Shown here: piece after piece, positions 7,841 through 17,825 of the stretch
Layout: every line of letters starts with the position of its first letter
How positions within the stretch are numbered: the first letter of the stretch is position 1
Source: Bacteroides sp. 224
GTDB taxonomy: Bacteria > Bacteroidota > Bacteroidia > Bacteroidales > Bacteroidaceae
Reading direction: 5' to 3'
NCBI RefSeq assembly: GCF_010500995.1
Contig: NZ_QVMK01000016.1
Coordinates: forward strand, 9,108 to 73,107
Length of the DNA: 64,000 nucleotides
The notes under the pieces: generated by a model
Seen by the model: only the letters and a program-made list of their open reading frames with translations
Told to the model about the DNA's origin: nothing
Databases searched by the model: none
Made by a program: the position numbers and the translations under genes

Positions 7841-8731
7841 TTATTTCACTTTTATTCGGTCGAACCCTTCGCCATACACTCCAATTACGGAGCTTTGGGA
7901 AACAAAGGCATTCGGATCTATATCTTTCACCAAGCGGAAGATACCTACCGACTGGCTTTTCTTGGCCATTACAACCAATACTTTTGTATCGTTTTTGCTA
8001 TACCATCCCTGTCCGTTGAGTACGGTTACTCCACGATGGGTTTCGGACAATATACGATCGGCTATTTTATCATAATCTTTAGAGAAGATGAAAAACTGAA
8101 CAGACTGCCGGGCACTGTTAATTACAGTATCGAGCACAAAGCTGATTACAAATAGAGTTACAAAACCGAATACAACTCGTTTCCAGTCTTCGAAGATGAA
8201 GTAACAGGAAGATATAATCACGATGTCGCAATAAAGAATCATTCTTCCAAAGGTTACATCGCGGTATTTGTTGACTACAGCAGCAATGATATCGGTTCCT
8301 CCGGTGCTTCCGTTGTTGATGAAAACGATACCAAGCCCCAATCCACATAAGGCAGCTCCCAGTACACAAGCCATGAATTCTTGCCCCTCTCCTATTATTT
8401 TAGCATCTCCTACCAATTCCTGGAATAATCCGAGAAGGAAGGTCAACATAAAAATGGCGAAGAGAGTTTTAATGGTAAACTTCATTCCCAATATCTTGAA
8501 AGAGAAAAGAAGCAATACAGTATTAATAGTAAAGTAACTGTATTGAATAGGTATTCCTGTGGCATAGAAGATGATAGCCGCAATACCCGTTACGCCTCCT
8601 GTAGTAATTTGATAGGGAAGCAGAAACGCAGCCCAAGCCATTGAATAACAGCAAAGACCAAACGTAATAAAGACCATATCCTTGGCTTCACGAAGGATGT
8701 TAGTCTTGTTAAGTGTGTTAAGTTTGTTCAT
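7841..8731 (-). CDS. YitT family membrane protein (DUF161/DUF2179)
   Basis: A 296-aa integral membrane protein. About five or six hydrophobic segments occupy residues 18-205, including the family motif LLPYQITTGGVTGIAAIIFY and the repeat-like FINNGSTGGTDIIAAVVNKY. A soluble C-terminal DUF2179 domain follows (FFIFSKDYDKIADRIL, THRGVTVLNGQGWYSKND, KVLVVMAKKSQ, DPNAFVSQSSVIGVYGEGF). The transport or signalling role of this family is not established. It starts 8 bp after leuS and is likely co-transcribed with it. Confidence 0.9.
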   Translation of the reverse strand: MNKLNTLNKTNILREAKDMVFITFGLCCYSMAWAAFLLPYQITTGGVTGIAAIIFYATGIPIQYSYFTINTVLLLFSFKILGMKFTIKTLFAIFMLTFLLGLFQELVGDAKIIGEGQEFMACVLGAALCGLGLGIVFINNGSTGGTDIIAAVVNKYRDVTFGRMILYCDIVIISSCYFIFEDWKRVVFGFVTLFVISFVLDTVINSARQSVQFFIFSKDYDKIADRILSETHRGVTVLNGQGWYSKNDTKVLVVMAKKSQSVGIFRLVKDIDPNAFVSQSSVIGVYGEGFDRIKVK

Positions 8732-8739
8732 TTAGAAAT

Positions 8740-11574
8740 TTAGATTACGATATTTACTATTTTTTTAGGGACAATAATAATCTTCTTAGCCTCTTTTCCT
8801 TCCATCCATTTGGTAGAACGTTCGTCTTTCAGTACTTCGGCTTGAATGGCATCGTTGGCAGCATCGGCAGCAAACTCCATGGTGAAACGTGCTTTACCAT
8901 TAAATGAAATGGTGTAGTTAATGACATCTTCTTTCAGATAGTCTTCGTTGTATGCAGGCCATGCAGCGTCGAATACGGTACCATTGTTGTTCAATGTTTG
9001 CCAAAGTTCTTCGCAAATATGGGGTGCGAATGGAGAAAGAATGATGATCAGTTGGTTTAATATTTCTTTTTTACTGCACTTTAAAGAAGATAATTCGTTT
9101 ACACAAATCATGAAAGCACTAACCGAAGTGTTGAATGAGAATGTTTCAATATCTCCGGTTACCTTCTTGATAAGTTTATGCAGCGATTTCAATTCTTCTT
9201 TGGTGGCCGGTTCGTTGGTTACGGCATATTCTCCGTTGCGGTTGTAGAACAACGACCAGAATTTACGGATGAAACGATATACACCGTCTATACCATTCGT
9301 ATCCCAAGGTTTTGACTGTTCCAAAGGACCTAAGAACATTTCGTACATACGCAGTGTATCGGCTCCGTATTTATCTACAATAACATCGGGATTTACTACG
9401 TTGAACATAGATTTACTCATCTTCTCTACCGCCCATCCGCAGATGTATTTGCCATCATCTTCTAAAATGAACTCTGCATTGGCATTGTCGGGACGCCAGG
9501 CTTTGAAGGCTTCCAAATCTAATGCATCATTCGATACAATGTTTACATCTACGTGTAAGGGAGTAACATCGTATTGATCTTTCTTATTCAGCGATACATA
9601 CGTATTGGTATTTTTAATGCGATACACGAAATTACTGCGTCCTTGAATCATCCCCTGGTTAATAAGCTTTTGGAAAGGTTCTTGTTTAACGCATACACCC
9701 ATATCAAATAAGAATTTGTTCCAGAAGCGAGAGTAAATCAAGTGTCCGGTGGCATGCTCGGTTCCACCTACATATAAATCAACGTTCTGCCAATAATTGA
9801 TAACATCCGGAGCCACCAGATAGTCATTATCTTTGGGGTCCATATAGCGCAGGTAATAGGCTGATGAACCGGCAAACCCGGGCATCGTATTCAATTCCAA
9901 TGGGAATATGGTGATATTATCTATAAGAGTGTTTGATACTACTTTCTTGTTTACACTATCCCACGCCCAGTTGGTGGCATTGCCCAATGGTGGTTCTCCT
10001 GTTTCGGTGGGCAGATATTTATCTACTTCGGGAAGTTCCAACGGCAGGCAATCTTCGTCAATCATGTACGGCATATTGTTTTTGTAATATACCGGGAATG
10101 GTTCTCCCCAATAACGTTGACGCGAGAATATAGCATCGCGCAAGCGATAGTTTACTTTTACTTTACCCAATCCGCTTTCGGCAATGTATTCTTTTGTTTT
10201 CAGGATGGCTTCTTTTACGGTCAGTCCATTCAATACCAATCCGTCTTCGGAAGTTCCCGGGCGTGGAGAGTTCATCATGATCCCCTCTTTGGCATCGAAA
10301 CTTTCTTCGGATACGTCGCATCCTTCAATCAACGGACGGATTTCCAGATTGAAGTGTTTGGCAAAAGCATAGTCGCGGCTGTCATGAGCCGGTACAGCCA
10401 TGATGGCTCCCGTGCCGTATCCTGCCAATACATAATCGCTGATCCAAACGGGAATTGCCTCGTTGGTAAGCGGATTGATGGCATAACTTCCCGAGAATAC
10501 TCCGCTTACGCTGCGGTCGGCAATACGTTCGCGTTCGGTGCGTTTCTTGGTGCGTTCCAGATAAGCATTTACTTCTTCTTTTTGCTCGGCAGTAGTGAGT
10601 TGGCATACCAATTCGCTTTCGGGAGCTAACACCATAAAGGTTACCCCGAATACAGTATCGGCACGAGTAGTAAATATAGTAAATTCAATATCCGAATCCT
10701 TTACTTTGAATTGCATTTCGGCACCTTCGCTCCTACCGATCCAGTTGCGCTGTGTTTCTTTCAGCGAATCGGTCCAATCAACAGAATTTAGTCCGTCCAA
10801 CAAGCGTTGCGAGTAAGCAGAAACGCGCAAACACCATTGGCGCATTACTTTTTGGATAACGGGAAATCCGCCACGTTCAGACAAACCGTCTATTACTTCA
10901 TCGTTTGCCAATACGGTTCCTAAACCTTCGCACCAGTTTACCATCGTATTTCCTAAGTAAGCCATACGGTAGTTCATCAGCACTTCTTGTTTTCGTTGCT
11001 CATCGAATGCCTTCCATTCTTCGGCAGTAAAGCTTATATCTTCGCTGCAAGCAATGTTCATGCCTTCGGTTCCTACTTGGGCAAATGCTTCTATCAGCTC
11101 GTCGATAGGGCGTGCCTGTTGTTCATCTTTGCAATAATAGCTATTAAACATTTTTACAAATGCCCATTGTGTCCATTTATAATAAACGGGGTCGCAGGTT
11201 CGTATCTCTCTGTCCCAATCGAACGAGAAGCCTATTTTATCTAATTGTTCGCGGTATCTTTTGATGTTTTCTTCGGTAGTAACCGCCGGATGTTGTCCGG
11301 TTTGTATGGCATATTGTTCGGCCGGCAAACCGTAGGCATCATATCCCATAGGATTCAATACATTAAATCCTTGAAGTCGTTTGAAGCGTGCATAGATGTC
11401 CGAAGCAATGTATCCCAGTGGGTGTCCTACGTGTAGTCCTGCTCCCGATGGGTAAGGAAACATATTTAGTACATAGTATTTCTGCTTCGAAGTGTCTTCC
11501 GTTACTTGGTAGGTTTTATCTTCCTTCCATTTCTGTTGCCACTTTTTTTCGATTTCTTTGAAATTGTATTCCAT
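8740..11574 (-). CDS. leuS: Leucyl-tRNA synthetase (core reading frame)
   Basis: Class I aminoacyl-tRNA synthetase that charges tRNA-Leu, with an editing domain. From the ATG at 11574 ([19 protein letters not shown]) the protein is 944 aa, the usual Bacteroides length. It shows the HIGH motif in [15 protein letters not shown], the editing-site region ([32 protein letters not shown]), KMSKS in [13 protein letters not shown] and the C-terminal anticodon-binding region. The frame is open upstream without a stop to 12111, so LeuRS is joined to a 179-aa nuclease-like sequence. The segment just before the ATG is A/T-rich and looks like a former 5' untranslated leader. No separate -7 box was found there, so expression may depend on the promoter at 13198. 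Confidence 0.95.
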   Translation of the reverse strand: MEYNFKEIEKKWQQKWKEDKTYQVTEDTSKQKYYVLNMFPYPSGAGLHVGHPLGYIASDIYARFKRLQGFNVLNPMGYDAYGLPAEQYAIQTGQHPAVTTEENIKRYREQLDKIGFSFDWDREIRTCDPVYYKWTQWAFVKMFNSYYCKDEQQARPIDELIEAFAQVGTEGMNIACSEDISFTAEEWKAFDEQRKQEVLMNYRMAYLGNTMVNWCEGLGTVLANDEVIDGLSERGGFPVIQKVMRQWCLRVSAYSQRLLDGLNSVDWTDSLKETQRNWIGRSEGAEMQFKVKDSDIEFTIFTTRADTVFGVTFMVLAPESELVCQLTTAEQKEEVNAYLERTKKRTERERIADRSVSGVFSGSYAINPLTNEAIPVWISDYVLAGYGTGAIMAVPAHDSRDYAFAKHFNLEIRPLIEGCDVSEESFDAKEGIMMNSPRPGTSEDGLVLNGLTVKEAILKTKEYIAESGLGKVKVNYRLRDAIFSRQRYWGEPFPVYYKNNMPYMIDEDCLPLELPEVDKYLPTETGEPPLGNATNWAWDSVNKKVVSNTLIDNITIFPLELNTMPGFAGSSAYYLRYMDPKDNDYLVAPDVINYWQNVDLYVGGTEHATGHLIYSRFWNKFLFDMGVCVKQEPFQKLINQGMIQGRSNFVYRIKNTNTYVSLNKKDQYDVTPLHVDVNIVSNDALDLEAFKAWRPDNANAEFILEDDGKYICGWAVEKMSKSMFNVVNPDVIVDKYGADTLRMYEMFLGPLEQSKPWDTNGIDGVYRFIRKFWSLFYNRNGEYAVTNEPATKEELKSLHKLIKKVTGDIETFSFNTSVSAFMICVNELSSLKCSKKEILNQLIIILSPFAPHICEELWQTLNNNGTVFDAAWPAYNEDYLKEDVINYTISFNGKARFTMEFAADAANDAIQAEVLKDERSTKWMEGKEAKKIIIVPKKIVNIVI

Positions 11575-12111
11575 AGTTGGTATCTTATTTTTTATATTAT
11601 TATTAACGAAATGAGGGAATATTTCTTTAGCTGTTTCATGAGATATTACATTATAATGTTTAATATCAAACAAATCGGCATAAGCTTTAAATTTATTTTT
11701 ATAAGCGTCGTTAAGTACCGATAAATAGCTTTTTTGTGAATCTGCAATATGAATAACTGATATAAAAATAAGCTTATTTTCCTTATTTATACAGTTTTTT
11801 GTTGCTTCATCAATAAGCTTTCCTTTGGGTGTTTTTAATATTACCGCATTTACTCTTTGTAAGCTATCTATTGATTTTTTTACTAAATTATCTATTCTTT
11901 CTTCTACAGTCTTTTTATTGAATTCATTTTCTTTGGTATAATCTTTTAGTTCTATCAAGTAGAAAATATTCTTTTCTTTGTCTAACCAACAAGCATCCAT
12001 TTCCTTGAAGAAATCTCCTGAGAGATTACAAAAAGAATCGCAATCCTGAAATCTAAACCAGTCTTTGGTAGGGAAATTCAGCGTTATTTCACTTTCTGTA
12101 AACCCGTTCAT
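11575..12111 (-). CDS. PD-(D/E)XK nuclease-like gene with no stop codon, fused in frame to leuS
   Basis: A 179-aa stretch starting [13 protein letters not shown]. Residues 37-58 read EMDACW...YLIELKDY, that is Asp39 and Glu54-x-Lys56, the spacing of a PD-(D/E)XK nuclease core. A helix [14 protein letters not shown] and a strand [11 protein letters not shown] follow. The ATGA start overlaps the stop of the ATPase gene by 4 bp, so the two are translationally coupled. The natural end is probably near FPHF: the next codons ([11 protein letters not shown]) translate what looks like the leuS leader, and no stop intervenes before the LeuRS Met. The product is either a 1,123-aa fusion or a protein with LeuRS also initiated internally. 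The nuclease call is inferred from motif spacing. Confidence 0.55.
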
Positions 12112-13163
12112 TGCAATCCTAAGTTCAATTTTATTTCCTCATCGTACATTTTAAGTGTTTCTTCTACAATGGAGTTTTGAGGGAATATTTCTTTAAGATT
12201 ATAGAAACTGCTTTTAATATCTTCTTCTTCTTTTTCGAGCGAACAGCAGAGTATATCTTGTTTTTCTCTTTGTGCAATGATATAGAGTTGTTTTAATACA
12301 AAATAATTATGAGTGGTTAGAAATAGTTGTATACCTGATTTTGTGAGAACAGATAATAAGTTGATCATTTCTCTGATGGCTCCCGGATGTAAGCAGGTTT
12401 CGGGTTCATCCATAAATAATACGGTGTTTTCTGTTAATTGCTTATTTTTTAACAAAGTAGTGAGTATACCAATTCGTTTGATACCCTCTGCTGTTAATTG
12501 CATAGAAAACTCTGTATTGCTTTTTTTGAAAATAAACCGATCGGTAGAATCAACTTGCATTAATTCTCCATCAAATAATTTAATAAGTATTTGTTTGGCA
12601 TCTTCCAGATTTTCAGCTAATTGATCTTTAGAAGTAGGAACATCCAAAGAGTTTATTAAATCCATATATGTTTCATCAAAACCCGGGTAATGATGAATAT
12701 TGCTGATTGCTTTTATAGCATTGAATGCAGTTAATACTTCTTTGGCAGGAATAAACAAATAGTTTTTATTATTACTTAGTGGTATGTTATATTGAATATT
12801 CTGTATTTCGGTTTTAGTAGTTTCTCCAAATGAAAAATCTACGCTGACGTTGTTTTCAAAAAATATGCTGGTTGTTAATTTATCGTTACTTTCTTTTTTT
12901 ACCAAATCTCCCAATCCCGACTTTCGCGGTTGGAAAACATTATAAAACTTTTCGGATAGAATTCTTTTATAGTTAATGTTTTTGTTATGTTGCTCTTTGC
13001 TTATAAATAACTCGTTTGCTTTTCCGGTGGCATATAATAATTTCAATAGTCCTGTTTTGCAAGTATCATTTTTACCTACAATAACTGTTATTTTAGGAAA
13101 AGGAATAGGATTTTCAAAAGATGAAAATCCCATAAAGTTATGTATCATAGCTTTTTGTATCAT
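12108..13163 (-). CDS. AAA/ABC-type ATPase of the OLD-like/AAA_21 kind, altered P-loop
   Basis: A 351-aa ATPase starting [16 protein letters not shown], the usual SMC/RecF-like opening. The P-loop reads [11 protein letters not shown], so the conserved Gly before Lys is Cys (codon TGC at 13059-13061, one base from GGC). Later parts are normal: a signature-like [16 protein letters not shown], Walker [14 protein letters not shown] and the switch His in [14 protein letters not shown] longer frame reaches 13283, but the -7 box at 13198-13205 lies inside it, supporting the ATG at 13163. Such ATPases paired with a small nuclease-like protein are typical of anti-phage modules. The defence role here is an inference, and the P-loop change may mean decay. 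Confidence 0.8.
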   Translation of the reverse strand: MIQKAMIHNFMGFSSFENPIPFPKITVIVGKNDTCKTGLLKLLYATGKANELFISKEQHNKNINYKRILSEKFYNVFQPRKSGLGDLVKKESNDKLTTSIFFENNVSVDFSFGETTKTEIQNIQYNIPLSNNKNYLFIPAKEVLTAFNAIKAISNIHHYPGFDETYMDLINSLDVPTSKDQLAENLEDAKQILIKLFDGELMQVDSTDRFIFKKSNTEFSMQLTAEGIKRIGILTTLLKNKQLTENTVLFMDEPETCLHPGAIREMINLLSVLTKSGIQLFLTTHNYFVLKQLYIIAQREKQDILCCSLEKEEEDIKSSFYNLKEIFPQNSIVEETLKMYDEEIKLNLGLQ

Positions 13164-13197
13164 AGCCGCTTTTTCTATCAAAGAAATAATTTGAGTA

Positions 13198-13205
13198 CAA
13201 AGATA
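13198..13205 (-). promoter_or_regulatory. Promoter -7 box (TATCTTTG) of the ATPase/nuclease/leuS transcript
   Basis: A perfect TAnnTTTG on the minus strand, 35 bases before the ATPase ATG at 13163. It is the only good promoter-like box upstream of the ATPase, the nuclease-like gene and leuS. Confidence 0.6.
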
Positions 13206-13360
13206 ATCAAAGAATGATTCACTAACATCGAAAATCAATTGATTCCGAAAGAAAAAAGAATATTTGCGAAAGTATAGAAACAAAGGGTATTATCAAATTA
13301 TCATTTTGATAATTAAAGAGCGGTAGTTTTCGTGATTTCGGAGGTAGGAGAGGGGGAGGT

Positions 13361-13448
13361 AAAATGCTACCGGCACTTGATTAAAATGCCGGTAGCATTT
13401 GAAGCAAATGCCGGTAGCATTTAGGTTGAATGGTGGTAGCATTTTATA
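13361..13448. repeat. Four 22-nt units, exact period, one with inverted core (locus B)
   Basis: Units start at 13361, 13383, 13405 and 13427. Units 2-4 carry atgccggtagcattt (unit 4 with tggtggtagcatttt). In unit 1 the core is tgctaccggca, the exact reverse complement of tgccggtagca, yet the ATG positions (13364, 13386, 13408, 13430) stay 22 nt apart. It lies between the divergent ATPase and mutS promoters. Confidence 0.9.
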
Positions 13449-13511
13449 GATATAAAAATGATATTTTATCTTTCCCAATCTTAGCCATAACCAAAATGCT
13501 TTCAAATTTAT

Positions 13512-13519
13512 TATCTTTG
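13512..13519 (+). promoter_or_regulatory. Promoter -7 box (TATCTTTG) of mutS
   Basis: A perfect TAnnTTTG, 26 bases before the mutS ATG. No convincing -33 TTG is visible. Confidence 0.6.
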
Positions 13520-13545
13520 CACCCCTAATCAAACTAAAAAATCCG

Positions 13546-16167
13546 ATGTCAGTAGATAACGATATTGTTCTTACCCCAATGATGAAACAGTTTCTCGACT
13601 TAAAAGCCGAACACCCCGATGCTGTTATGCTGTTTCGTTGTGGAGACTTTTACGAAACTTATTCTACTGACGCCATTATAGCTTCCGAAATACTTGGTAT
13701 AACGTTAACAAAGCGTGCCAATGGGAAGGAGAAAACTATAGAGATGGCAGGATTCCCTCATCATGCACTCGATACTTACTTGCCTAAACTGGTTCGTGCC
13801 GGAAAGCGAGTGGCTATTTGCGATCAGTTGGAAGATCCGAAGGCTACCAAGAAGCTGGTAAAACGTGGTATCACGGAGTTGGTTACGCCGGGTGTATCTA
13901 TCAATGATAACATACTTAATTATAAAGAGAATAATTTCGTAGCTGCTGTTCACTTCGGAAAGGGTAGCTGTGGTGTTGCCTTTTTGGATATTTCGACCGG
14001 AGAGTTTCTTACTGCCGAAGGACCTTTTGATTATATAGATAAATTACTGAATAACTTTGGTCCGAAAGAAGTGCTTTTCGAGCGCGGTAAACGTGGTATG
14101 TTCGAGGGTAACTTCGGGAGCAAATTCTTTACATTCGAACTGGAAGACTGGGTGTTTACCGATAGCAGTGCTCGCGAGAAGTTGCTCAAGCATTTCGAAA
14201 CCAAGAACCTGAAAGGCTTTGGAGTAGAACACCTGAAGAACGGAATCATAGCTTCCGGAGCTATCTTGCAATACCTAACCATCACTCAGCATACACAAAT
14301 AGGTCATATCACTGCTTTATCTCGTATCGAAGAAGATAAGTATGTGCGTCTCGATAAGTTTACCGTGCGTAGCTTAGAACTGATTTCTACGATGAACGAT
14401 GGCGGTACAAGTCTGCTCAATGTAATCGACCGAACTATCAGCCCAATGGGAGCCCGTATGCTAAAGCGTTGGCTGGTTTTTCCTTTGAAAGATGAAAAAC
14501 CCATCAACGATCGGTTGAATGTGGTAGAATACTTCTTCCGCAAACCGGAGTTTAAAGAACTGATCGAAGAGCAACTTCATTTGATAGGCGATCTGGAACG
14601 TATTATTTCCAAAGTAGCCGTAGGACGTGTATCGCCGCGAGAAGTAGTGCAACTTAAAGTAGCCTTGCAGGCCATTGAACCAATAAAGAATGCTTGTTTG
14701 ACTGCCGACAATGCCAGTTTGAATAGGATAGGAGAGCAGCTTAACCTTTGCTTGTCTATTCGCGAAAAGATAGCGAAAGAAGTCAATAACGATCCTCCTT
14801 TGTTAATCAATAAAGGAGGGGTGATTCGCGAAGGGGTTAACCAGGAATTGGACGAGCTTCGTCAGATTGCTTATTCCGGAAAAGATTACCTCTTGAAAAT
14901 ACAGCAACGCGAGAGTGAGGCTACCGGTATTCCAAGCTTGAAGATTGGCTTTAATAACGTCTTCGGTTATTATATTGAGGTGCGCAACATTCACAAAGAC
15001 AAAGTGCCCCAAGAGTGGATACGCAAACAGACATTGGTAAATGCCGAACGCTACATCACACAGGAGCTAAAGGAATACGAAGAGAAGATTCTGGGTGCGG
15101 AAGATAAGATCCTTTCGCTTGAAAGCAAATTGTACAACGATCTGGTGCTTTCTTTAGTAGAGTACATACCTGCCATTCAGATAAATGCCACTCAGATAGC
15201 CCGTTTAGACTGTCTGCACGCATTGGCCAATGTGGCTCGTGAGAATAATTACATTCGTCCCGTTATATCCGAAGATGATGTGCTCGACATCCGTCAGGGC
15301 AGACATCCGGTGATTGAAAAACAGTTGCCGGTAGGAGAGAAGTATATCGCCAACGATGTGATGCTTGACACTAATTCTCAGCAAATTATCATTATTACCG
15401 GACCCAATATGGCTGGTAAGTCGGCTCTTTTGCGCCAGACGGCTTTAATAACCCTGCTTGCACAAATCGGTTCGTTTGTGCCTGCCGAGAGTGCTCATAT
15501 AGGCATGGTCGATAAGATATTTACCCGTGTAGGTGCCAGCGATAATATATCGGTAGGAGAGTCTACCTTCATGGTGGAGATGAATGAGGCATCGGATATC
15601 CTTAACAATGTATCTTCTCGTAGCTTAATATTGTTTGATGAGTTAGGGCGAGGTACTTCTACATACGACGGTATTTCCATTGCCTGGGCCATTGTGGAGT
15701 ATATACATGAGCATCCTAAAGCAAAAGCCCGTACCTTATTCGCTACCCATTATCATGAGTTAAATGAAATGGAGAAATCTTTTAAACGGATTAAGAACTA
15801 TAACGTAACCGTTAAGGAAGTAGATAATAAAGTGATTTTCCTGCGCAAATTAGAACGGGGTGGGAGTGAGCACTCCTTTGGTATTCATGTAGCTAAGATG
15901 GCAGGTATGCCCAAAAGTATCGTAAAAAGGGCGAATGATATACTTGGTCAGTTAGAGTCCGATAACCGCAAACAAGGAATAGCAGGTAAGCCACTGGCTG
16001 CCGTAAGCGAGCATAGAGAGGGTATGCAACTGAACTTCTTTCAATTAGATGATCCTATATTAAGCCAGATACGCGATGAGATACTTACGCTGGATGTCAA
16101 TAACTTAACTCCTATCGAAGCTTTAAATAAGCTGAATGATATAAAGAAGATAGTGAAAGGGAAGTAA
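13546..16167 (+). CDS. mutS: DNA mismatch repair protein MutS
   Basis: An 873-aa mismatch-recognition ATPase. The N-terminal mismatch-binding domain has the diagnostic FYE motif ([11 protein letters not shown], about residue 37). Connector, lever and clamp domains follow. The ATPase domain has Walker [16 protein letters not shown], the [18 protein letters not shown] stretch, Walker [17 protein letters not shown] and the ATHYHEL motif. The C terminus ([17 protein letters not shown]) resembles the end of other MutS1 proteins. Length and motif set are those of a full repair-competent MutS1. No mutL is nearby. Confidence 0.97.
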   Translation: MSVDNDIVLTPMMKQFLDLKAEHPDAVMLFRCGDFYETYSTDAIIASEILGITLTKRANGKEKTIEMAGFPHHALDTYLPKLVRAGKRVAICDQLEDPKATKKLVKRGITELVTPGVSINDNILNYKENNFVAAVHFGKGSCGVAFLDISTGEFLTAEGPFDYIDKLLNNFGPKEVLFERGKRGMFEGNFGSKFFTFELEDWVFTDSSAREKLLKHFETKNLKGFGVEHLKNGIIASGAILQYLTITQHTQIGHITALSRIEEDKYVRLDKFTVRSLELISTMNDGGTSLLNVIDRTISPMGARMLKRWLVFPLKDEKPINDRLNVVEYFFRKPEFKELIEEQLHLIGDLERIISKVAVGRVSPREVVQLKVALQAIEPIKNACLTADNASLNRIGEQLNLCLSIREKIAKEVNNDPPLLINKGGVIREGVNQELDELRQIAYSGKDYLLKIQQRESEATGIPSLKIGFNNVFGYYIEVRNIHKDKVPQEWIRKQTLVNAERYITQELKEYEEKILGAEDKILSLESKLYNDLVLSLVEYIPAIQINATQIARLDCLHALANVARENNYIRPVISEDDVLDIRQGRHPVIEKQLPVGEKYIANDVMLDTNSQQIIIITGPNMAGKSALLRQTALITLLAQIGSFVPAESAHIGMVDKIFTRVGASDNISVGESTFMVEMNEASDILNNVSSRSLILFDELGRGTSTYDGISIAWAIVEYIHEHPKAKARTLFATHYHELNEMEKSFKRIKNYNVTVKEVDNKVIFLRKLERGGSEHSFGIHVAKMAGMPKSIVKRANDILGQLESDNRKQGIAGKPLAAVSEHREGMQLNFFQLDDPILSQIRDEILTLDVNNLTPIEALNKLNDIKKIVKGK

Positions 16168-16223
16168 TTTTCTTAGTGGAGAGTGGGGGAGTTGAGAGTG
16201 GAAAATTACGATGTCGCATAAAA

Positions 16224-16283
16224 TTCTAATGCTGCACAGACTCCTCCCCTGCAAGGGGGAGGTGCCCAAAGGGCGGAGGGGGT
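16224..16283. repeat. Left 60-bp inverted repeat of the DUF559 module
   Basis: The inner 45 bp (16239-16283) are perfectly complementary to 16685-16729. The outer 15 bp (16224-16238, ttctaatgctgcaca) match 16730-16744 with four mismatches. Inside the repeat are two small palindromes, cctcccc..ggggagg and gccc..gggc. It ends 22 bp before the DUF559 start codon. Confidence 0.95.
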
Positions 16284-16305
16284 GATAGCATAATATAAAC
16301 TTTAT

Positions 16306-16680
16306 ATGGGTGAACTAATAAACAAACCAGACCAAAAACAATTTCGTCAAAAGCTACGTCGCCAAGCCACTCCTGCAGAAAATATGCTTTGGAAGTTATT
16401 AAAGAATAAACAAGTAGGTGGTTTGAAATTTCGTCGCCAACATGGAGTTGGCCCCTTTATTCTTGATTTTTATTGCCCGGAAATTCGTTTAGCTATTGAA
16501 TTGGATGGTGAACCTCACAATAAACAAGAAGAATATGATGATATACGGAGTGAGTATTTATATAGAGAAGCTAAAATAACAGTTCTTAGATTTGAGAATC
16601 GAATGGCTTTTATTAATCCTTCGAGTATTATTGATGGTATTTTAGAGTTTAAGGAGAAGAATAGGGGAAGTGTTGATTGA
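16306..16680 (+). CDS. DUF559 (Vsr/PD-(D/E)XK-like) endonuclease-domain protein
   Basis: A 124-aa protein of the DUF559 family, related to very-short-patch-repair endonucleases. It has the usual basic start (FRQKLRRQATPAENMLWKLL), FRRQHGVGPFILDFYCPE with Asp54, LAIELDGEPH with Glu65, Asp67 and His71, the helix around YDDIRSEYLYREA, and ITVLRFEN. Asp54 and Glu65 are the likely metal ligands. It sits alone between mutS and lgt, bracketed by long inverted repeats that begin 22 bp before the ATG and 4 bp after the stop. That tight packing suggests gene and repeats move or spread as one unit; whether the protein acts on the repeats is not known. Confidence 0.85.
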   Translation: MGELINKPDQKQFRQKLRRQATPAENMLWKLLKNKQVGGLKFRRQHGVGPFILDFYCPEIRLAIELDGEPHNKQEEYDDIRSEYLYREAKITVLRFENRMAFINPSSIIDGILEFKEKNRGSVD

Positions 16681-16684
16681 TTCT

Positions 16685-16744
16685 ACCCCCTCCGCCCTTT
16701 GGGCACCTCCCCCTTGCAGGGGAGGAGTCCATGCGGTATTAGAA
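16685..16744. repeat. Right 60-bp inverted repeat of the DUF559 module
   Basis: Reverse complement of 16224-16283: the inner 45 bp are perfect and the outer 15 bp have four mismatches. It begins 4 bp after the DUF559 stop codon. Confidence 0.95.
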
Positions 16745-16787
16745 CCTATATAGCATTAGATCCATATAATGTTGAAGAATTAGCTTT

Positions 16788-16842
16788 TGGATGCCGCAGG
16801 AATCCCTCCCCTATAAAGGGGAGGTGCCCAACAGGCAGAGAG
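16788..16842. repeat. Third, diverged copy of the DUF559-module repeat
   Basis: It has the same orientation as the left repeat and includes the outer word (atgccgca), the cctcccc/ggggagg palindrome and gaggtgcccaa, with several changes. It ends just before the lgt stop codon. Confidence 0.8.
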
Positions 16843-16845
16843 GCC

Positions 16846-17691
16846 TTACCTCTTAATCGGCGGATTCATCTTATCCAACTTCTTTCCCAGCAATATACTT
16901 GCTACACCTATAATAATAAATGGTATGCTTAACCATTGTCCCATGTTCAAGGTCATCCCTTCTTCAAAAGAAACTTGGTTTTCTTTGATAATTTCTATAA
17001 AGAAACGGAAGGTGAATATAAGCGTCAGGCAGAGTCCGAAGAAGAACCCACGATGTAGCTTCTTATTATAGTTCTTATATAGATATATCATTACCAGGAA
17101 GAAGATGAAGTAAGCTATGGCTTCATATAGCTGTGCCGGATGCCGTGGAAGCATATCTTCTTTCTCGAAGATAAATGCCCAGGGAACATCGGTAACATTA
17201 CCAATAATTTCGGAATTCATCAGGTTGGCCAAGCGGATGAAGCAAGCGGTGAGAGGAGTGGCTACGGCTATCATATCCACCACATCCATATAATTCATCT
17301 TTACTTTGCGTGTATAAAGCCAAAGGGCAATAATCAATCCTAATGTACCCCCATGACTGGCTAAGCCGGCATATCCTGTGAATCTCCAGGCTCCGTTTAC
17401 CTTTTGTATGGGGAGAATCATCTCTACCAAATGATTTAAGTAGTATTCCGGTTGATAAAATAAGCAATGCCCCAAGCGTGCACCGATTAATATACCAAAG
17501 AAACAATAAAAGAAAAGCGGATCGAATTTCTTTTCATCAATCTTTTTATCCCGATACTGGTATCGTACAATGAAATAAGCAAGCGCTATTCCTACACACC
17601 ATAACAGACCATAATACCTGATTGCAATTCCAAATATAGAGAAAAGCGTTTCGTCAGGGTTCCAGTTTACATACATGAGAAAGTGGTTCAT
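16846..17691 (-). CDS. lgt: Prolipoprotein diacylglyceryl transferase
   Basis: A 281-aa inner-membrane enzyme that moves diacylglycerol from phosphatidylglycerol onto the lipobox Cys of prolipoproteins, the first step in making the many lipoproteins of this organism. About seven hydrophobic segments are visible. Family motifs: [17 protein letters not shown] at the N terminus, [16 protein letters not shown], the [15 protein letters not shown] region, the signature [20 protein letters not shown] and [15 protein letters not shown]. The 3' end abuts the third copy of the DUF559-module repeat. Confidence 0.96.
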   Translation of the reverse strand: MNHFLMYVNWNPDETLFSIFGIAIRYYGLLWCVGIALAYFIVRYQYRDKKIDEKKFDPLFFYCFFGILIGARLGHCLFYQPEYYLNHLVEMILPIQKVNGAWRFTGYAGLASHGGTLGLIIALWLYTRKVKMNYMDVVDMIAVATPLTACFIRLANLMNSEIIGNVTDVPWAFIFEKEDMLPRHPAQLYEAIAYFIFFLVMIYLYKNYNKKLHRGFFFGLCLTLIFTFRFFIEIIKENQVSFEEGMTLNMGQWLSIPFIIIGVASILLGKKLDKMNPPIKR

Positions 17692-17825
17692 ATCTATTTC
17701 TTCTTTGGTTTATATTCGGTTTTATTTCTTATAATATATATAGCAACCATTTAATACTGTTACACGTGGAACTTATTGTTAGGAGTTAAACCTAAATACT
17801 GACTCCCGGTTACTAACATACAGTT

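Noticed and set aside
10117..10629. 170-aa plus-strand open frame inside leuS
   Set aside because: Antisense to a clearly conserved part of LeuRS; composition follows the opposite strand's codons.
13164..13283. 40-codon N-terminal extension of the ATPase
   Set aside because: The perfect -7 box at 13198-13205 lies inside it and the SMC-like N terminus starts at 13163.
13293..13532. 79-aa minus-strand open frame upstream of mutS
   Set aside because: It covers the 22-nt repeat array (locus B) and the mutS promoter, has no ribosome-binding site and no recognisable protein features.
16699..16932. 77-aa plus-strand open frame between the DUF559 gene and lgt
   Set aside because: It consists of translated inverted-repeat DNA and antisense lgt.
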